In this document: piece by piece, positions 18,940 through 28,128 of the stretch
Layout of the letters: every line of letters begins with the position of its first letter
Numbering within the stretch: position 1 is the stretch's first letter
DNA from: Anderseniella sp963700885
Lineage (GTDB): Bacteria > Pseudomonadota > Alphaproteobacteria > Rhizobiales > Aestuariivirgaceae
Assembly (NCBI GenBank): GCA_963700885.1
Contig: CAVOZJ010000022.1
Span: 180,738 to 244,737 of the forward strand
Direction: 5' to 3'
DNA: 64,000 bases
Notes under the pieces: model-generated
Told to the model about the DNA's origin: nothing
The model's database searches: none
Seen by the model: the letters and a program-made list of their open reading frames with translations, nothing else
Program-made: the position numbers and the translations under genes

Positions 18940-19373
18940 GACAACGGATTTAACCATCTGGTATCTATCTGTTTAGACAGTATTAATCACAACCCCGTAA
19001 GGTCAGCAATGTCAGTTGCGTAGCCGGCCAGTTGCCGGATCAGAGTATTGAAGCGCCGGGTTTCATCGAGCCCGGCGCTTTTCATTTGTCACCCTTCATG
19101 CACTGCAAGCTGCAAAACTGCCTGGCATGGCCTCCGGCATGAATGCATTGCCATCCTGATTGTGGTATACAAAATTTGCAAGGCGCGACTTTGTCGATCT
19201 GATCGCGATTTTCCGGCAAGTGTGTTTGGAGACACCGGTCCCGACGTTGTTTGTATGAGGACTGAGCGTACAATCCCCGTACAGCATAACTGCTGAACTC
19301 TGTTTCGAGTGGTAACTGATCAGCAACTGATCCGGTCTGGAATCTCTGGGCGCTGCAATCGACTGTTTCGTAT
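18940..19373. other. Intergenic region between nadK and the DUF2336 gene
   Basis: This 434-bp gap holds a clear terminator at 19051-19084 and no gene I can recognise. The ~110 bp between the nadK stop and the terminator is long for a 3' UTR, so a small RNA ending there is possible but unsupported. Confidence 0.4.
19051..19084 (+). terminator. Rho-independent terminator downstream of nadK
   Basis: A perfect 10-bp stem AAGCGCCGGG / CCCGGCGCTT with a 10-nt loop is followed by TTC after the TT of the stem, 112 bp after the nadK stop on the plus strand. Confidence 0.8.
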
Positions 19374-20552
19374 TCAAGCCACTCTCGACATGCCGTCCGA
19401 CAGGCGCGAGACCAGCGTGCGTGTGCGGCCCTGGGTCAGTTGGCTCAAAAGGCTGACAATGCGCAGGCGTTCATGTTCGTTGTCAGCGGCATGACGGGTC
19501 ATGATGATTTCAACCAATGCGCGGCCAAAGGCGTCGGCATCTGCCTGCTTGCCAGCAGCACCGGTGGCCGCCGATACCTGACAAATGGCATGAACAAGCA
19601 CATGTGCATCCTGCGGAATACCGGCGCGACGCACCAGTGCAGTGACGGTACGGGCAGACATTGTGCCTGTAGCCTTGCGCACCCTGCGCAGCGAAACGTT
19701 GGCCAGGTAGGCAAGCGCCCATTCAAAAAACGGCAAATACCCGTTCATGCCCGCTCTCAACAGCAAGGATGTGGTGAGCATGCCCCGTTGCGACATGAGG
19801 GCGACAACCGATTTCAGCTTTTTGTCATCTACTTTCTTCAGAATGCGCAGTGCGTTTACTTCTTCCTCGTCGGAAATATAGTCATCGCTGCGAAAATCTG
19901 CGACCCAGCCCTGATATTGAGCGGATTTACGCATTTCCAGTGCAGTGCGTTGATTGTGAACCAGTGCAATTTCGCAGGGCAGATGCGGCAGATCCATCAG
20001 GATGGCACACACCTCTGGCGAACCATGAAAACGGTTGTACAACTTGCGGCAGTAACCTGCACCCAGTCGAATCTTTTCGTTGCGCAGCAGTTCCAGAACG
20101 ATTTCCTCGCTGCCATCTGTTATGATTTTACGCACAGCGCCCGGGCCGACATTGGAGCGTGCAGCAACAGCCTTGCACCGCTTCAGATCACCTACAGCGA
20201 GGATTGTTTTCATGACGGAGTCGTCGAGTGAGGGATTGAGCCGGGCAAACGGGATTGCTATATCGTCTTCATCTGCAATGATAGCAAAAATCAGGTTGGC
20301 AGAAAGCCCATCTGTCTTGAGCAGTCTGTTGGCAATGATGTTACGGATTTGAATATCAACATCACAGGCCAGCTTGGTTACGATGGGCATAACCTGAAGA
20401 CATTCGTCAACACTCGAATGCGGATCATTCAAAAGATCGCATAGCTGCCGGGTTAACGCCAGCCGATCAGCAACATTGTCTGATCGCATCACGTTTTCGA
20501 AAATCGACACATCCAGGCGCAATTGCCTCTGCTTGAGGATCTGTTCGAGCAT
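19374..20552 (-). CDS. DUF2336 domain-containing protein
   Basis: This 392-residue, mostly helical protein fits the alphaproteobacterial DUF2336 family, with HEAT-like repeat segments (for example IRNIIANRLLKTDGLSANLI and VLELLRNEKIRL). No enzymatic motif or membrane segment is visible. The family's function is not known to me. The gene stands alone between the nadK terminator and the MFS gene. Confidence 0.75.
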   Translation of the reverse strand: MLEQILKQRQLRLDVSIFENVMRSDNVADRLALTRQLCDLLNDPHSSVDECLQVMPIVTKLACDVDIQIRNIIANRLLKTDGLSANLIFAIIADEDDIAIPFARLNPSLDDSVMKTILAVGDLKRCKAVAARSNVGPGAVRKIITDGSEEIVLELLRNEKIRLGAGYCRKLYNRFHGSPEVCAILMDLPHLPCEIALVHNQRTALEMRKSAQYQGWVADFRSDDYISDEEEVNALRILKKVDDKKLKSVVALMSQRGMLTTSLLLRAGMNGYLPFFEWALAYLANVSLRRVRKATGTMSARTVTALVRRAGIPQDAHVLVHAICQVSAATGAAGKQADADAFGRALVEIIMTRHAADNEHERLRIVSLLSQLTQGRTRTLVSRLSDGMSRVA

Positions 20553-20705
20553 ATAGATTTTCCACTTACCAACCGCTTGTCGGTCTGCAGAAACTACAAG
20601 TCTAATTTCCGCGACCGGTTGTATTGCCTGTCCCGGAAGGTAACGCGAGAAGTATTAATGTTTGGTTCACCATAAATATCACCCCGGATTGACAACACGG
20701 ATGCA

Positions 20706-21977
20706 TCATTTGGGTCTATCGTTGGCGGTTGCTGCATTGGCAGCGGTTTCGTCCATTTCCTCTGCCACCGCAACAGCGGTTGACGCCGTTGCCATTGGCG
20801 TGACAGGAAGCAGGTCGCCGGTCTCGGCCGGAGACGGTACATCCGACATTGTCATGCGATAAAAGGCATATACCGCCAGAAGACCGAAGATGGAAACCAT
20901 GTACAGCATGAAGCCACTGGCGCCGAACTGCTGCATGAAACCGCCTGCGATGGAAGGTCCGGCAATGGCGCCCATTCCATATAGCAGAACAAGTTTTGAA
21001 CCCGCGGCCAGCATCTGGTCCTTCTTTAGCTGGTCATTGGCATGGGCGATCGCCAGTGAATACAGCGGCATTGAAACGCCACCGAACACGGCCACCAGGC
21101 CGATCACCAGGATTGCCTGGCTCGCAGGAACAAACATTACTGCCGCGCCCAAAACCGCAGAAAATGCCGACAGTGCAGCAATCATCAGGCGTCTGTCATA
21201 TCTGTCCGATAACCAGCCTACCGGCAGCTGCGACAGGATTACCGCAAACGGTGCTACCGCCATCATGAGAGACACATATGATAGCGGCATACCGTTCATT
21301 ACACCGAAAACCGCACCCAGGTTGAAAAATGCAGACTGTCCAAGACCGTTGGCAATTGCAGCTACAACCGCCAATGGCGAAGCTTTGAAGATTTCGGTGA
21401 TCGAGATAAAGCGTGGCGCGCCAAGTACTGGAGCAGATACTTTTGTAAGTACAATCGGCACCAATGACAAGGACATGACAGCCGACACCACTATAAACCG
21501 GGTAAAGCCGCTTGGATCCTCGATCATCAGCGCAAGCGAGCCGATTCCGGCACCGGAATAGAACAACAGCATGTAGAGTGACAACACCTTACCGCGATCC
21601 TTGTTACTGGTCCCCTCATTCAGCCAGGTTTCGATCACAATGGCCAACCCGGCTGCACACATGCCGATAATCAGGCGCATCAGGAACCACCAGATCGGGT
21701 TTACGAACAGAGGGATCAGCAATACAGCGGTGGACAGCACAGAGGCATACCCGGCAAACACCCTGATATGACCCACCGCTCGGACCGCATTCGGCGTAAT
21801 CAAAGCTGAAAGGAACAGCCCGAGTGAAAATCCCGATGCAATTATACCGGTTGTTGACGTGGAAAAATTGGCAAGTGCCGCCTGAATGCCAACAAGCGAG
21901 CCCTGCAGACTGTTGCCAACCGCCATAAGCAGAATGGCCACCAACAGTGGCCACAGGTATCTTATTCCAGCAATCAC
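20706..21977 (-). CDS. MFS transporter (YcaD-like)
   Basis: This is a 423-residue major-facilitator transporter with twelve hydrophobic segments. It has the loop motif GWLSDRYDRRLMIA between helices 8 and 9 and ETWLNEGTSNKDRGKVLSLYM in the first half, as in YcaD-type permeases. The last ~40 residues form an Ala/Thr-rich cytoplasmic tail. Translation probably starts at the GTG at 21977, with AGGA ~9 bp upstream. The substrate cannot be inferred. Confidence 0.87.
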   Translation of the reverse strand: MIAGIRYLWPLLVAILLMAVGNSLQGSLVGIQAALANFSTSTTGIIASGFSLGLFLSALITPNAVRAVGHIRVFAGYASVLSTAVLLIPLFVNPIWWFLMRLIIGMCAAGLAIVIETWLNEGTSNKDRGKVLSLYMLLFYSGAGIGSLALMIEDPSGFTRFIVVSAVMSLSLVPIVLTKVSAPVLGAPRFISITEIFKASPLAVVAAIANGLGQSAFFNLGAVFGVMNGMPLSYVSLMMAVAPFAVILSQLPVGWLSDRYDRRLMIAALSAFSAVLGAAVMFVPASQAILVIGLVAVFGGVSMPLYSLAIAHANDQLKKDQMLAAGSKLVLLYGMGAIAGPSIAGGFMQQFGASGFMLYMVSIFGLLAVYAFYRMTMSDVPSPAETGDLLPVTPMATASTAVAVAEEMDETAANAATANDRPK

Positions 21978-22064
21978 GGGCTTTGGTCCTAAATGTCAGG
22001 CCGTCAGAGAATAATACTCTGACATCAAAAAACTGACCGCTGGCAAACCACGATTTGGATGATT

Positions 22065-22442
22065 TTACAGTATGCCTGTTTGACGCAGTTTGGCGTCAAA
22101 GATTTCCCGATTGTAAGGCTTTACCAGATAGTCGGTTGCACCGTGCCATATGGCATCTCCGACCGAACTGATGTCATTTGCATCAGGACACATGATTACA
22201 ATGGGTTCTGCCCCGGTGCCGTGCTTGCGCAACCGGCGTATAAATGCCGTTGCCCGGCGAGTGCCGATCAGGACCACATCCGGCATTCTCGAAATACAAA
22301 GGGCATATGCCGCATCTTCGGACTCTGTCTGTACGATGTTGAAGCCATGACTGGCAAGGTATCCCTGCGCCCGGCCGCGCCATTCGTGACTGTCATCCAC
22401 AACAAGGCAATGTTTCAACCTGCAATGCGGCTTCATTTGCAC
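22065..22442 (-). CDS. Single-domain receiver protein lacking the phospho-acceptor Asp
   Basis: This is a CheY-like receiver of 125 residues. The acidic pair (Asp16, Asp17 in LVVDDS) and the conserved Lys108 (YLVKPYNREI) are present. The phospho-acceptor aspartate, expected in PDVVLLD, is replaced by Gly60 (PDVVLIGTRRATAF), and the beta3-alpha3 loop is short. It is probably a pseudo-receiver that signals without phosphorylation, or a decaying one. A CtrA-type site lies ~56 bp upstream of the start, suggesting cell-cycle control. Confidence 0.75.
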   Translation of the reverse strand: MQMKPHCRLKHCLVVDDSHEWRGRAQGYLASHGFNIVQTESEDAAYALCISRMPDVVLIGTRRATAFIRRLRKHGTGAEPIVIMCPDANDISSVGDAIWHGATDYLVKPYNREIFDAKLRQTGIL

Positions 22443-22775
22443 TCTCCATTACTCTCAACCACGCCGTACCCGCAATACGAGTCCTGCGCCCGGCAGGTTA
22501 ACGAGAAGTTAACCGCCGCCCTGGTCAACATTCAATCTATATTTTATTAATTAATTTCAACATCTTACGGTTGATGAGTGAATCAGTTTGTAAATCCGAT
22601 CAACCCCGCCAGGTGGCAAAACAGGGATTTTCGCCCGACTCAACACAGAATCAGATGCAACTAAAAGTTGCAATCAGGCGTTCTCAACACTAGCCACAAG
22701 CTCCATTTATGGATTGCTCATGCGCATTGCCTCGGTTAGCTGTGTAGATATACAAAATCAACCGGCAACTGGATT
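22443..22775. other. Intergenic region between divergent receiver and MaoC genes
   Basis: This 333-bp gap holds the promoters of both genes, with a CtrA-type box at 22498-22513. The segment around 22540-22570 is AT-rich. I see no gene in it. Confidence 0.5.
22498..22513 (-). promoter_or_regulatory. CtrA-type binding box (TTAA-N7-TTAAC)
   Basis: TTAA, seven bases, then TTAAC matches the full CtrA consensus. With the flanking bases it forms a 7-bp inverted repeat (GGTTAAC / GTTAACC). It lies 56 bp upstream of the receiver-protein start. Confidence 0.6.
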
Positions 22776-23249
22776 ATGATCATGGCAGGCAAATGGTTTG
22801 ACGAACTGGAGGAAGGATTTCATCTGACCCACGAAGTGCGCCGCACGGTGACAGAAGCCGACAATATGCTGTTTTCCAACATGACCATGAACCCGCAGCC
22901 ACTTCACATCGACCATGATTTCGCTGCCAGGTCGGAATGGGGTCAGCCGCTGGTCAATTCGATGTTCACATTGTCACTGGTGATCGGTATCTCCGTACAG
23001 GAACTCACGCTGGGCACACTCGTTGCCCAACTGGGTATTACAGACGTCAGATTTCCGGCACCGGTGTTTCACGGCGATACAATTCAGGTGAAGACCACCG
23101 TGATTTCCCGGCGTGAAAGCAGGTCGCGTCCTGATGCAGGCATCGTCGAATTCAAACACGAAGCTTTCAATCAGGACGGCACGCTGGTCGCCGAATGTGT
23201 CCGCCAGACTTTCATGCGCAGGAAACCTGTAGATGCAGGAGTAACCTGA
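22776..23249 (+). CDS. MaoC-like hot-dog dehydratase
   Basis: This 157-residue hot-dog-fold protein of the MaoC family has the hydratase motif region NMTMNPQPLHIDHDFAARSEWGQ split over residues ~35-57 (Asn/Asp/His pattern). Family members hydrate enoyl-CoA-type substrates. Its stop overlaps the start of the CitE-like gene by 1 bp, and this pairing is common in alphaproteobacteria, pointing to a shared CoA-ester pathway such as malyl-, methylmalyl- or mesaconyl-CoA turnover. The start could also be the ATG at 22782. Confidence 0.82.
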   Translation: MIMAGKWFDELEEGFHLTHEVRRTVTEADNMLFSNMTMNPQPLHIDHDFAARSEWGQPLVNSMFTLSLVIGISVQELTLGTLVAQLGITDVRFPAPVFHGDTIQVKTTVISRRESRSRPDAGIVEFKHEAFNQDGTLVAECVRQTFMRRKPVDAGVT

Positions 23250-24091
23250 TGCGGTCACTGTTGTTCGTGCCGGCAGACACCGAGCGCAAGATCGACAAGG
23301 CGCTGGCGTCAGCCGCAGACGTGATAATCCTTGATCTGGAAGATTCCGTTGCACCGCGAAACAAGCCGGCAGCACGCACACTTGCAGCGGAAACCTTGCA
23401 GCGCCGCCGCACAGGGCCACTGATTTATGTACGCGTCAATGCGCTGGACACCGGCCTGACGTCCGACGACGTTGCCGCAGTGCTGCCGGCCGGACCGGAT
23501 GGTCTGATACAGCCCAAGACCGAAACCGGGGCATGCGTTGAAAAACTGGCCGGTATGGCAGGCGCGGATATGCCCCTGATCGCCATTGCAACGGAAACCG
23601 CCAGGGCCATGTTTGGTCTTGGCAGCTATTCGCAAGTCAGGGCAAACCTGAAGGGTATTGCCTGGGGCGCGGAAGATTTGTCAAACGAGTTGGGGGCTCA
23701 GGCCAACAGAACGCCTGACGGATTGTTGACGGAACCCTACCGCCTTGCGCGATCACTGTGCCTGTTCGGCGCACGAGCCGCAGGCATAGAACCCGTCGAC
23801 ACTGTCTATGTTGATTTTCACAATCAGGCGGGGCTGGAACTGGATTGCAGGCACGGTGTGCGCGATGGCTTCACATGCAAAATGGCCATCCACCCGGCAC
23901 AGGTTGATACAATCAACCGGATATTCACGCCATCGGCAGATCAGGTTGCGCAGGCACGCAGTGTCATAGAGGCCTTCGAGGATGCCGGCAATGCCGGTGT
24001 CGTAGCCATAGACGGCAAAATGTACGACATCCCGCATCTCAACAGATCGCGCAAATTGCTGGACCGGGCCAAAACCTATGGAGTTGCCTGA
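23249..24091 (+). CDS. HpcH/HpaI aldolase/citrate lyase family protein (CitE-like)
   Basis: This is a 280-residue TIM-barrel CoA-ester lyase-like protein. Motifs include MRSLLFVPADTERK, ILDLEDSVAPRNK, YVRVNALDT, QPKTET, AWGAEDLSNELGA and CKMAIHPAQV. The family cleaves or condenses acyl-CoA esters (malyl-CoA lyase, citramalyl-CoA lyase, malyl-CoA thioesterase); which one is not visible. The true start is the ATG at 23249, which overlaps the MaoC stop (TGATG) and begins the conserved MRSLLFVPA. Confidence 0.88.
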   Translation: MRSLLFVPADTERKIDKALASAADVIILDLEDSVAPRNKPAARTLAAETLQRRRTGPLIYVRVNALDTGLTSDDVAAVLPAGPDGLIQPKTETGACVEKLAGMAGADMPLIAIATETARAMFGLGSYSQVRANLKGIAWGAEDLSNELGAQANRTPDGLLTEPYRLARSLCLFGARAAGIEPVDTVYVDFHNQAGLELDCRHGVRDGFTCKMAIHPAQVDTINRIFTPSADQVAQARSVIEAFEDAGNAGVVAIDGKMYDIPHLNRSRKLLDRAKTYGVA

Positions 24092-24104
24092 TAATGCGGA
24101 TACT

Positions 24105-25484
24105 CTAGTTACCCTCGGGCTTGGCCGCCTTGACACGCTTTGCGGTTGACTGGCGTTTGGGTTTTGCTTGTGGATTGGAGAGTTCAACCTTGACCGGACC
24201 ACGCATGGCGACGTCCCGATGCGGATAGGGAATGTCAATACCGGCCTCTTCAAGCCCGTCCCACAGCAGCAGGAAAATGTCACCACGCACATTGACTGTG
24301 CCCTGCCCCGGGTCCCTGATCCAGAAACGCAACTTGTAGTTGATGGAACTGTCGCCAAACTCGGTAATGTGGCAAACCGGCGCCGGCACTGCCTGAACCC
24401 GTTTATGGGAGGCTGCAACGGTTTTTGACAACTCCCGCACCTTGTGCGGGCTGGCTTCATAACTGACGCCGAAATCAAGATCAATGCGCACCAGGTCGGA
24501 CGAATATGACCAGTTGATCACCTGGGAGGTAATCAGGTCCTCGTTCGGGATGAGGTACTCCCGCCCGTCGCGTGAGATCACCGAGGCATAGCGCGCCGCA
24601 AGTTCGTTTATTTTGCCATAAGTATCACCAACTGAAATCACATCACCGGGCTTGATGGATTTGTCGACCAGCAGAATGATGCCGGAAATCAGGTTCGATA
24701 CGACCTTTTGCAAACCAAAACCGATACCCAGGCCGATGGCGCCGGAGAATACCGCCAGCGCCGTCAGGTCAATACCGACAAAGCTGCACGCAGCCAGTAC
24801 AGCAGCAATCATAAGAGCAGCCTTGATCAGTTTGCCCAGCAGTACCTGAAGTGACGGGTTAAGATCTTCACTGTTCTTGATCCGGTTGTCAGCAAACCGG
24901 CCGACCAGCATTGCAAGCCAGACCATCGCCGATACAGTGAGAATAGCCTTGATGACCAGTAGTGGCGTCAGTCTGATACCCTGGAACTGAATACCGAAAC
25001 TATCCAGTGCATTGATTGTCTGCGGGAGCAGGTTGAGGATCGACAGCGCCGCCACCGACCACGCGAGCAAGGCAATAGTTTTGGCCATGAAGCGGTTACG
25101 GATCAATCGTGAGACGATTGAAATGATCACCCAGGCAGTACATAGTTTGGCTGCAATGCCGATCAGGTAACTGCGGGAAATCCAGGTCAGGGACTGCATT
25201 GCCTCAACGGAAATCCAAAGCAGCACGGCAAAGAATATCCAGCGCATCCGCCGCAGAACAATTGCCAGAACGCGCAGCAATTGAGGCTGGCCCTTGATGT
25301 TGCGCACATAGGCTTCCAGGTGCGGCAACAACCATCGGTCGAGAACAAGGGACGCTGCCCATGCCGCAAAAATAATCGAGAGCTGTATCATCGCCCATTG
25401 CAGGCCGATATAGGTAGAGGTAATGCCAATCTGGTTCAGCCAGTTGGAAACAAAGCCTGATACATCAAATGCAATGTCAGACAT
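24105..25484 (-). CDS. MscS-family mechanosensitive channel
   Basis: This 459-residue inner-membrane protein has several N-terminal transmembrane helices, then the MscS pore helix and beta domain: AVFSGAIGLGIGFGLQKVVSNLISGIILL (split here), DKSIKPGDVISVGDTYGKI and GREYLIPNEDLIT. It should open under membrane tension to release solutes in osmotic downshock. It has a basic Lys-rich tail. It converges with the CitE gene and is otherwise single. Confidence 0.9.
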   Translation of the reverse strand: MSDIAFDVSGFVSNWLNQIGITSTYIGLQWAMIQLSIIFAAWAASLVLDRWLLPHLEAYVRNIKGQPQLLRVLAIVLRRMRWIFFAVLLWISVEAMQSLTWISRSYLIGIAAKLCTAWVIISIVSRLIRNRFMAKTIALLAWSVAALSILNLLPQTINALDSFGIQFQGIRLTPLLVIKAILTVSAMVWLAMLVGRFADNRIKNSEDLNPSLQVLLGKLIKAALMIAAVLAACSFVGIDLTALAVFSGAIGLGIGFGLQKVVSNLISGIILLVDKSIKPGDVISVGDTYGKINELAARYASVISRDGREYLIPNEDLITSQVINWSYSSDLVRIDLDFGVSYEASPHKVRELSKTVAASHKRVQAVPAPVCHITEFGDSSINYKLRFWIRDPGQGTVNVRGDIFLLLWDGLEEAGIDIPYPHRDVAMRGPVKVELSNPQAKPKRQSTAKRVKAAKPEGN

Positions 25485-25552
25485 TCCTGTATTCCCCTAA
25501 GCCCGAGTTTGGTCGATCCATCGTGTCAGGCGTCATAATCTTTGAGGCATAC

Positions 25553-26152
25553 TCACCCTGGGCGGCGCATCCGGAATGCCTCCCTTGCAACTGTGTATTC
25601 CGAATATCCCATGCGCATAATCGGCTGCATGGCCGCCGTATTCACCCTGCCATCCTCGATAAACCTGTCGTCAATATACACACCTATGACCTGTCCGACC
25701 ACAATGGCATATCCGCCGGTTGCATTGTCATGCCCGGGCAGTTCCACGGTTTTTACATATTTGCATTCCAGACCAACCGGGCTCGCAGCCACTCTGGGCG
25801 GTTTGACGAGAACGCTGGCAGCCTTTTCCAGCCCGGCAAGCTCAAACTCATCAACGCCGCTGGAGACAACGGCCGATGACTGATTCATCTGTTCGCGCAA
25901 TTCCCACGTCGCCATGTTGCAGACGAACTCTCCTGTTTCAACAATGTTGGTGACGGAGTTTTTTCGGCCAGCCGATCCAAACACCACATAGTGCGGATTT
26001 TCCGACATTGCGTTGAAGAAACTGTACGGGGCAAGGTTCACCACGCCTTTTGCCGATATGGAGGAAATCCAGCCAATCGGCCTTGGTGCAACCAGTGCCT
26101 TGAACGGATCATATTGATGACCATGATCGTTTTTTTCTGTACTGTAGAACAT
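25553..26152 (-). CDS. Flavin reductase family protein
   Basis: This is a 199-residue FMN-binding split-barrel protein. Motifs: LVAPRPIGWISS, NLAPYSFFNAMSENP and GEFVCNMAT. Such proteins reduce flavin with NAD(P)H, often for a monooxygenase, though many are of unknown role. I chose the ATG at 26152, preceded by GGAG and starting the conserved MFYSTEKNDHGHQYDP; a start at 26236 would add 28 residues that do not resemble the family. Confidence 0.86.
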   Translation of the reverse strand: MFYSTEKNDHGHQYDPFKALVAPRPIGWISSISAKGVVNLAPYSFFNAMSENPHYVVFGSAGRKNSVTNIVETGEFVCNMATWELREQMNQSSAVVSSGVDEFELAGLEKAASVLVKPPRVAASPVGLECKYVKTVELPGHDNATGGYAIVVGQVIGVYIDDRFIEDGRVNTAAMQPIMRMGYSEYTVAREAFRMRRPG

Positions 26153-26315
26153 TCGCACTCCGCCCAATCTGGAGAATAGCCGTGTTGTTGCTTGATGGCT
26201 TTCCACGTGCCTTGCTGTCAACAGGTGATGACACAATTATCACTTGAGCTATCACCCGGGCATCGACATGCTGCAATGCAACATTCTAATACAGGTTCAC
26301 ATGGAGACCTTGCAC

Positions 26316-26396
26316 ATGTTGAAGGGCAGAACCGCCAGGGCGGGCGGCATCACCGGAGTTATTCCGCCAATTGACGGCGGCTGGACGGTGCACTGA
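26316..26396 (+). pseudogene. C-terminal remnant of a 3-hydroxybutyrate-dehydrogenase-like SDR
   Basis: The frame ending in TGA at 26394-26396 encodes GGITGVIPPIDGGWTVH, which matches the usual C-terminal end of 3-hydroxybutyrate dehydrogenase and similar SDRs (ITG...PVDGGWTA). Nothing of the Rossmann fold or YxxxK site is left upstream. The stop lies 2 bp before the patatin start, and patatin and 3-hydroxybutyrate dehydrogenase genes are often neighbours in Hyphomicrobiales. I read it as the leftover of a deleted gene. Confidence 0.5.
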
Positions 26397-26398
26397 CC

Positions 26399-27415
26399 AT
26401 GGCCGCATCAAAACCAATTGCACTGGCCCTTCAGGGCGGCGGCGCGCACGGAGCATTCACCTGGGGTGTGCTGGATAAACTGCTGGAAGATGGCCGCCTG
26501 AGCATCAAGGCAATTACCGGCACCAGCGCCGGCGCCATGAATGCAGCCGTGTTGGCGCAGGGGATTACTCAAAATGGTCCCGAAGGCGCACGCGAAGCTC
26601 TTGAGGCTTTCTGGCGTGCGCTGTCAATCGCGGGCCAGGCCAGCCCCATCAAGCGCTCGTTCGCTGACATGTTGACCGGCAACTGGAGCCTGGATGCATC
26701 GCCTGCCTACAATATGCTCGATATCTTGTCGCGCATCGTGTCTCCTTATGACATCAACCCGTTTGATATCAACCCGTTGCTTGATCTGCTCAACCAGACC
26801 ATCGACTTCGACAAGGTCCGCAGTTGCAGGGACATTGAACTGTTTGTGTCAGCCACCAATGTGCGCAACGGCAAAATCAGGGTGTTCAACCGGGCAGAAC
26901 TTACCGCCGACATGCTGATGGCATCAGCCTGTCTGCCGCATTTGTACAAATCAGTCAGGATTGACGGAGAGATTTACTGGGATGGTGGATATATGGGCAA
27001 CCCGCCGATATTTCCGCTGTTCTATAACACCTCACTTGCAGACATCATGATCATCCAGATCAATCCGATCGTGCGGGACGAAGAGCCGATGTCGGCGCGT
27101 GAAATCCACAATCGTGTCAACGAAATAAGCTTCAATTCGTCATTGCTGCGGGAACTGCGAACTATCGATTTCGTCACACGGTTGATAGAGGACGGCAAGC
27201 TGGATAGCAAACATTACACTCACGCGAGAATGCATCGCATAGAGGCCAGCGAAAAACTGAACCCTCTTTCGGCATCTTCCAAACTGAATACCGAGTGGGA
27301 GTTTCTGTGCCATCTGAGAGATATTGGCCGCAACTCGTGCAGCGACTGGCTGGATGTCAATTACAGTCAGGTCGGCAAGATTGCGACGCTCGATCTGCGT
27401 TCAATGTTTGAGTGA
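26399..27415 (+). CDS. Patatin-like phospholipase
   Basis: This is a 338-residue patatin-fold lipid acyl hydrolase with a Ser-Asp dyad: Ser43 in GTSAG (41-45) and Asp195 in the DGG motif (IYWDGGYMGN). The oxyanion loop is LQGGGAHGAFTWGV at the start. Relatives sit beside polyhydroxybutyrate genes and may act in lipid or PHB turnover; here the SDR remnant directly upstream fits that link. The 3' end overlaps the converging HAD gene by 15 bp. Confidence 0.9.
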   Translation: MAASKPIALALQGGGAHGAFTWGVLDKLLEDGRLSIKAITGTSAGAMNAAVLAQGITQNGPEGAREALEAFWRALSIAGQASPIKRSFADMLTGNWSLDASPAYNMLDILSRIVSPYDINPFDINPLLDLLNQTIDFDKVRSCRDIELFVSATNVRNGKIRVFNRAELTADMLMASACLPHLYKSVRIDGEIYWDGGYMGNPPIFPLFYNTSLADIMIIQINPIVRDEEPMSAREIHNRVNEISFNSSLLRELRTIDFVTRLIEDGKLDSKHYTHARMHRIEASEKLNPLSASSKLNTEWEFLCHLRDIGRNSCSDWLDVNYSQVGKIATLDLRSMFE

Positions 27416-28117
27416 TGACAGGAGACCCGGCAGTTTCGATATGTCCGCTATTACGTGATCTGCCATCGGCGACAATTGCTCGAGGGTCGAGTTACCAGAC
27501 AACACACCTACGCACAGGCCGGCTCCACCGGCCCGCCCGCACGCCATGTCATGGATATTGTCACCAACCATCACCACACGGTGAGGTTCTATGCCGGCAT
27601 GCCTGGAAAACTCAATCAGCGGGTCGCCGGCGGGTTTTGGGTTTGCAACCGAATCATAACCCAGTATCAGTTCGAACATCCCGGACAGCCCGAATGCCTC
27701 GACGGTTGCCCGCGCAGATGAGGCGACATCATTGGTCGCCACACCCAGTATCAGGCCCAGTTGCTTCAACTGCGAAAAAATTCTCTGTCCCTCATCCGGT
27801 GGGAAAACCGGGTATGATGGCGCCTGCAGGCAGTGGGTATTTATAATCTCGACCAGATCACCCGCAGTGGTTCCATGCAGCAGGGGAAACCAGACTTCAA
27901 CCAGGTCTTCTGCATGCCCGGCCGCCCAAATGGAACCTGGTAAAAAAGTATCTGCTGCCAGGTCGAAACCAGCGATATCAAGCAACCTCGTCTGAAGCTC
28001 GCCATCACCAATTGCCACATCGGCAGCGATGGCTTTCAGAACAGGCGTCCAGGTTTTCTCAAAATCAACAAACACGCCGTCCTTGTCGAACAGCACACCC
28101 GCAAAATTGCCAGTCAT
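27401..28117 (-). CDS. HAD-superfamily phosphatase (Gph-like)
   Basis: This is a 238-residue HAD hydrolase with motif I FDKDGVFVDF (nucleophile Asp11), motif II Thr/Asn in GVATNDVA, motif III Lys in NPKPAGDPL and motif IV GDNIHDMACGRAGG. It resembles phosphoglycolate phosphatase-type enzymes, but the substrate is unknown. It lies 11 bp after the nitroreductase gene on the same strand. Confidence 0.87.
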   Translation of the reverse strand: MTGNFAGVLFDKDGVFVDFEKTWTPVLKAIAADVAIGDGELQTRLLDIAGFDLAADTFLPGSIWAAGHAEDLVEVWFPLLHGTTAGDLVEIINTHCLQAPSYPVFPPDEGQRIFSQLKQLGLILGVATNDVASSARATVEAFGLSGMFELILGYDSVANPKPAGDPLIEFSRHAGIEPHRVVMVGDNIHDMACGRAGGAGLCVGVLSGNSTLEQLSPMADHVIADISKLPGLLSSLKH

Positions 28118-28128
28118 GCTGCCCTCAC

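Noticed and set aside
19440..20231. 263-codon open frame on the plus strand
   Set aside because: Antisense to the DUF2336 gene, with no family resemblance and no ribosome site.
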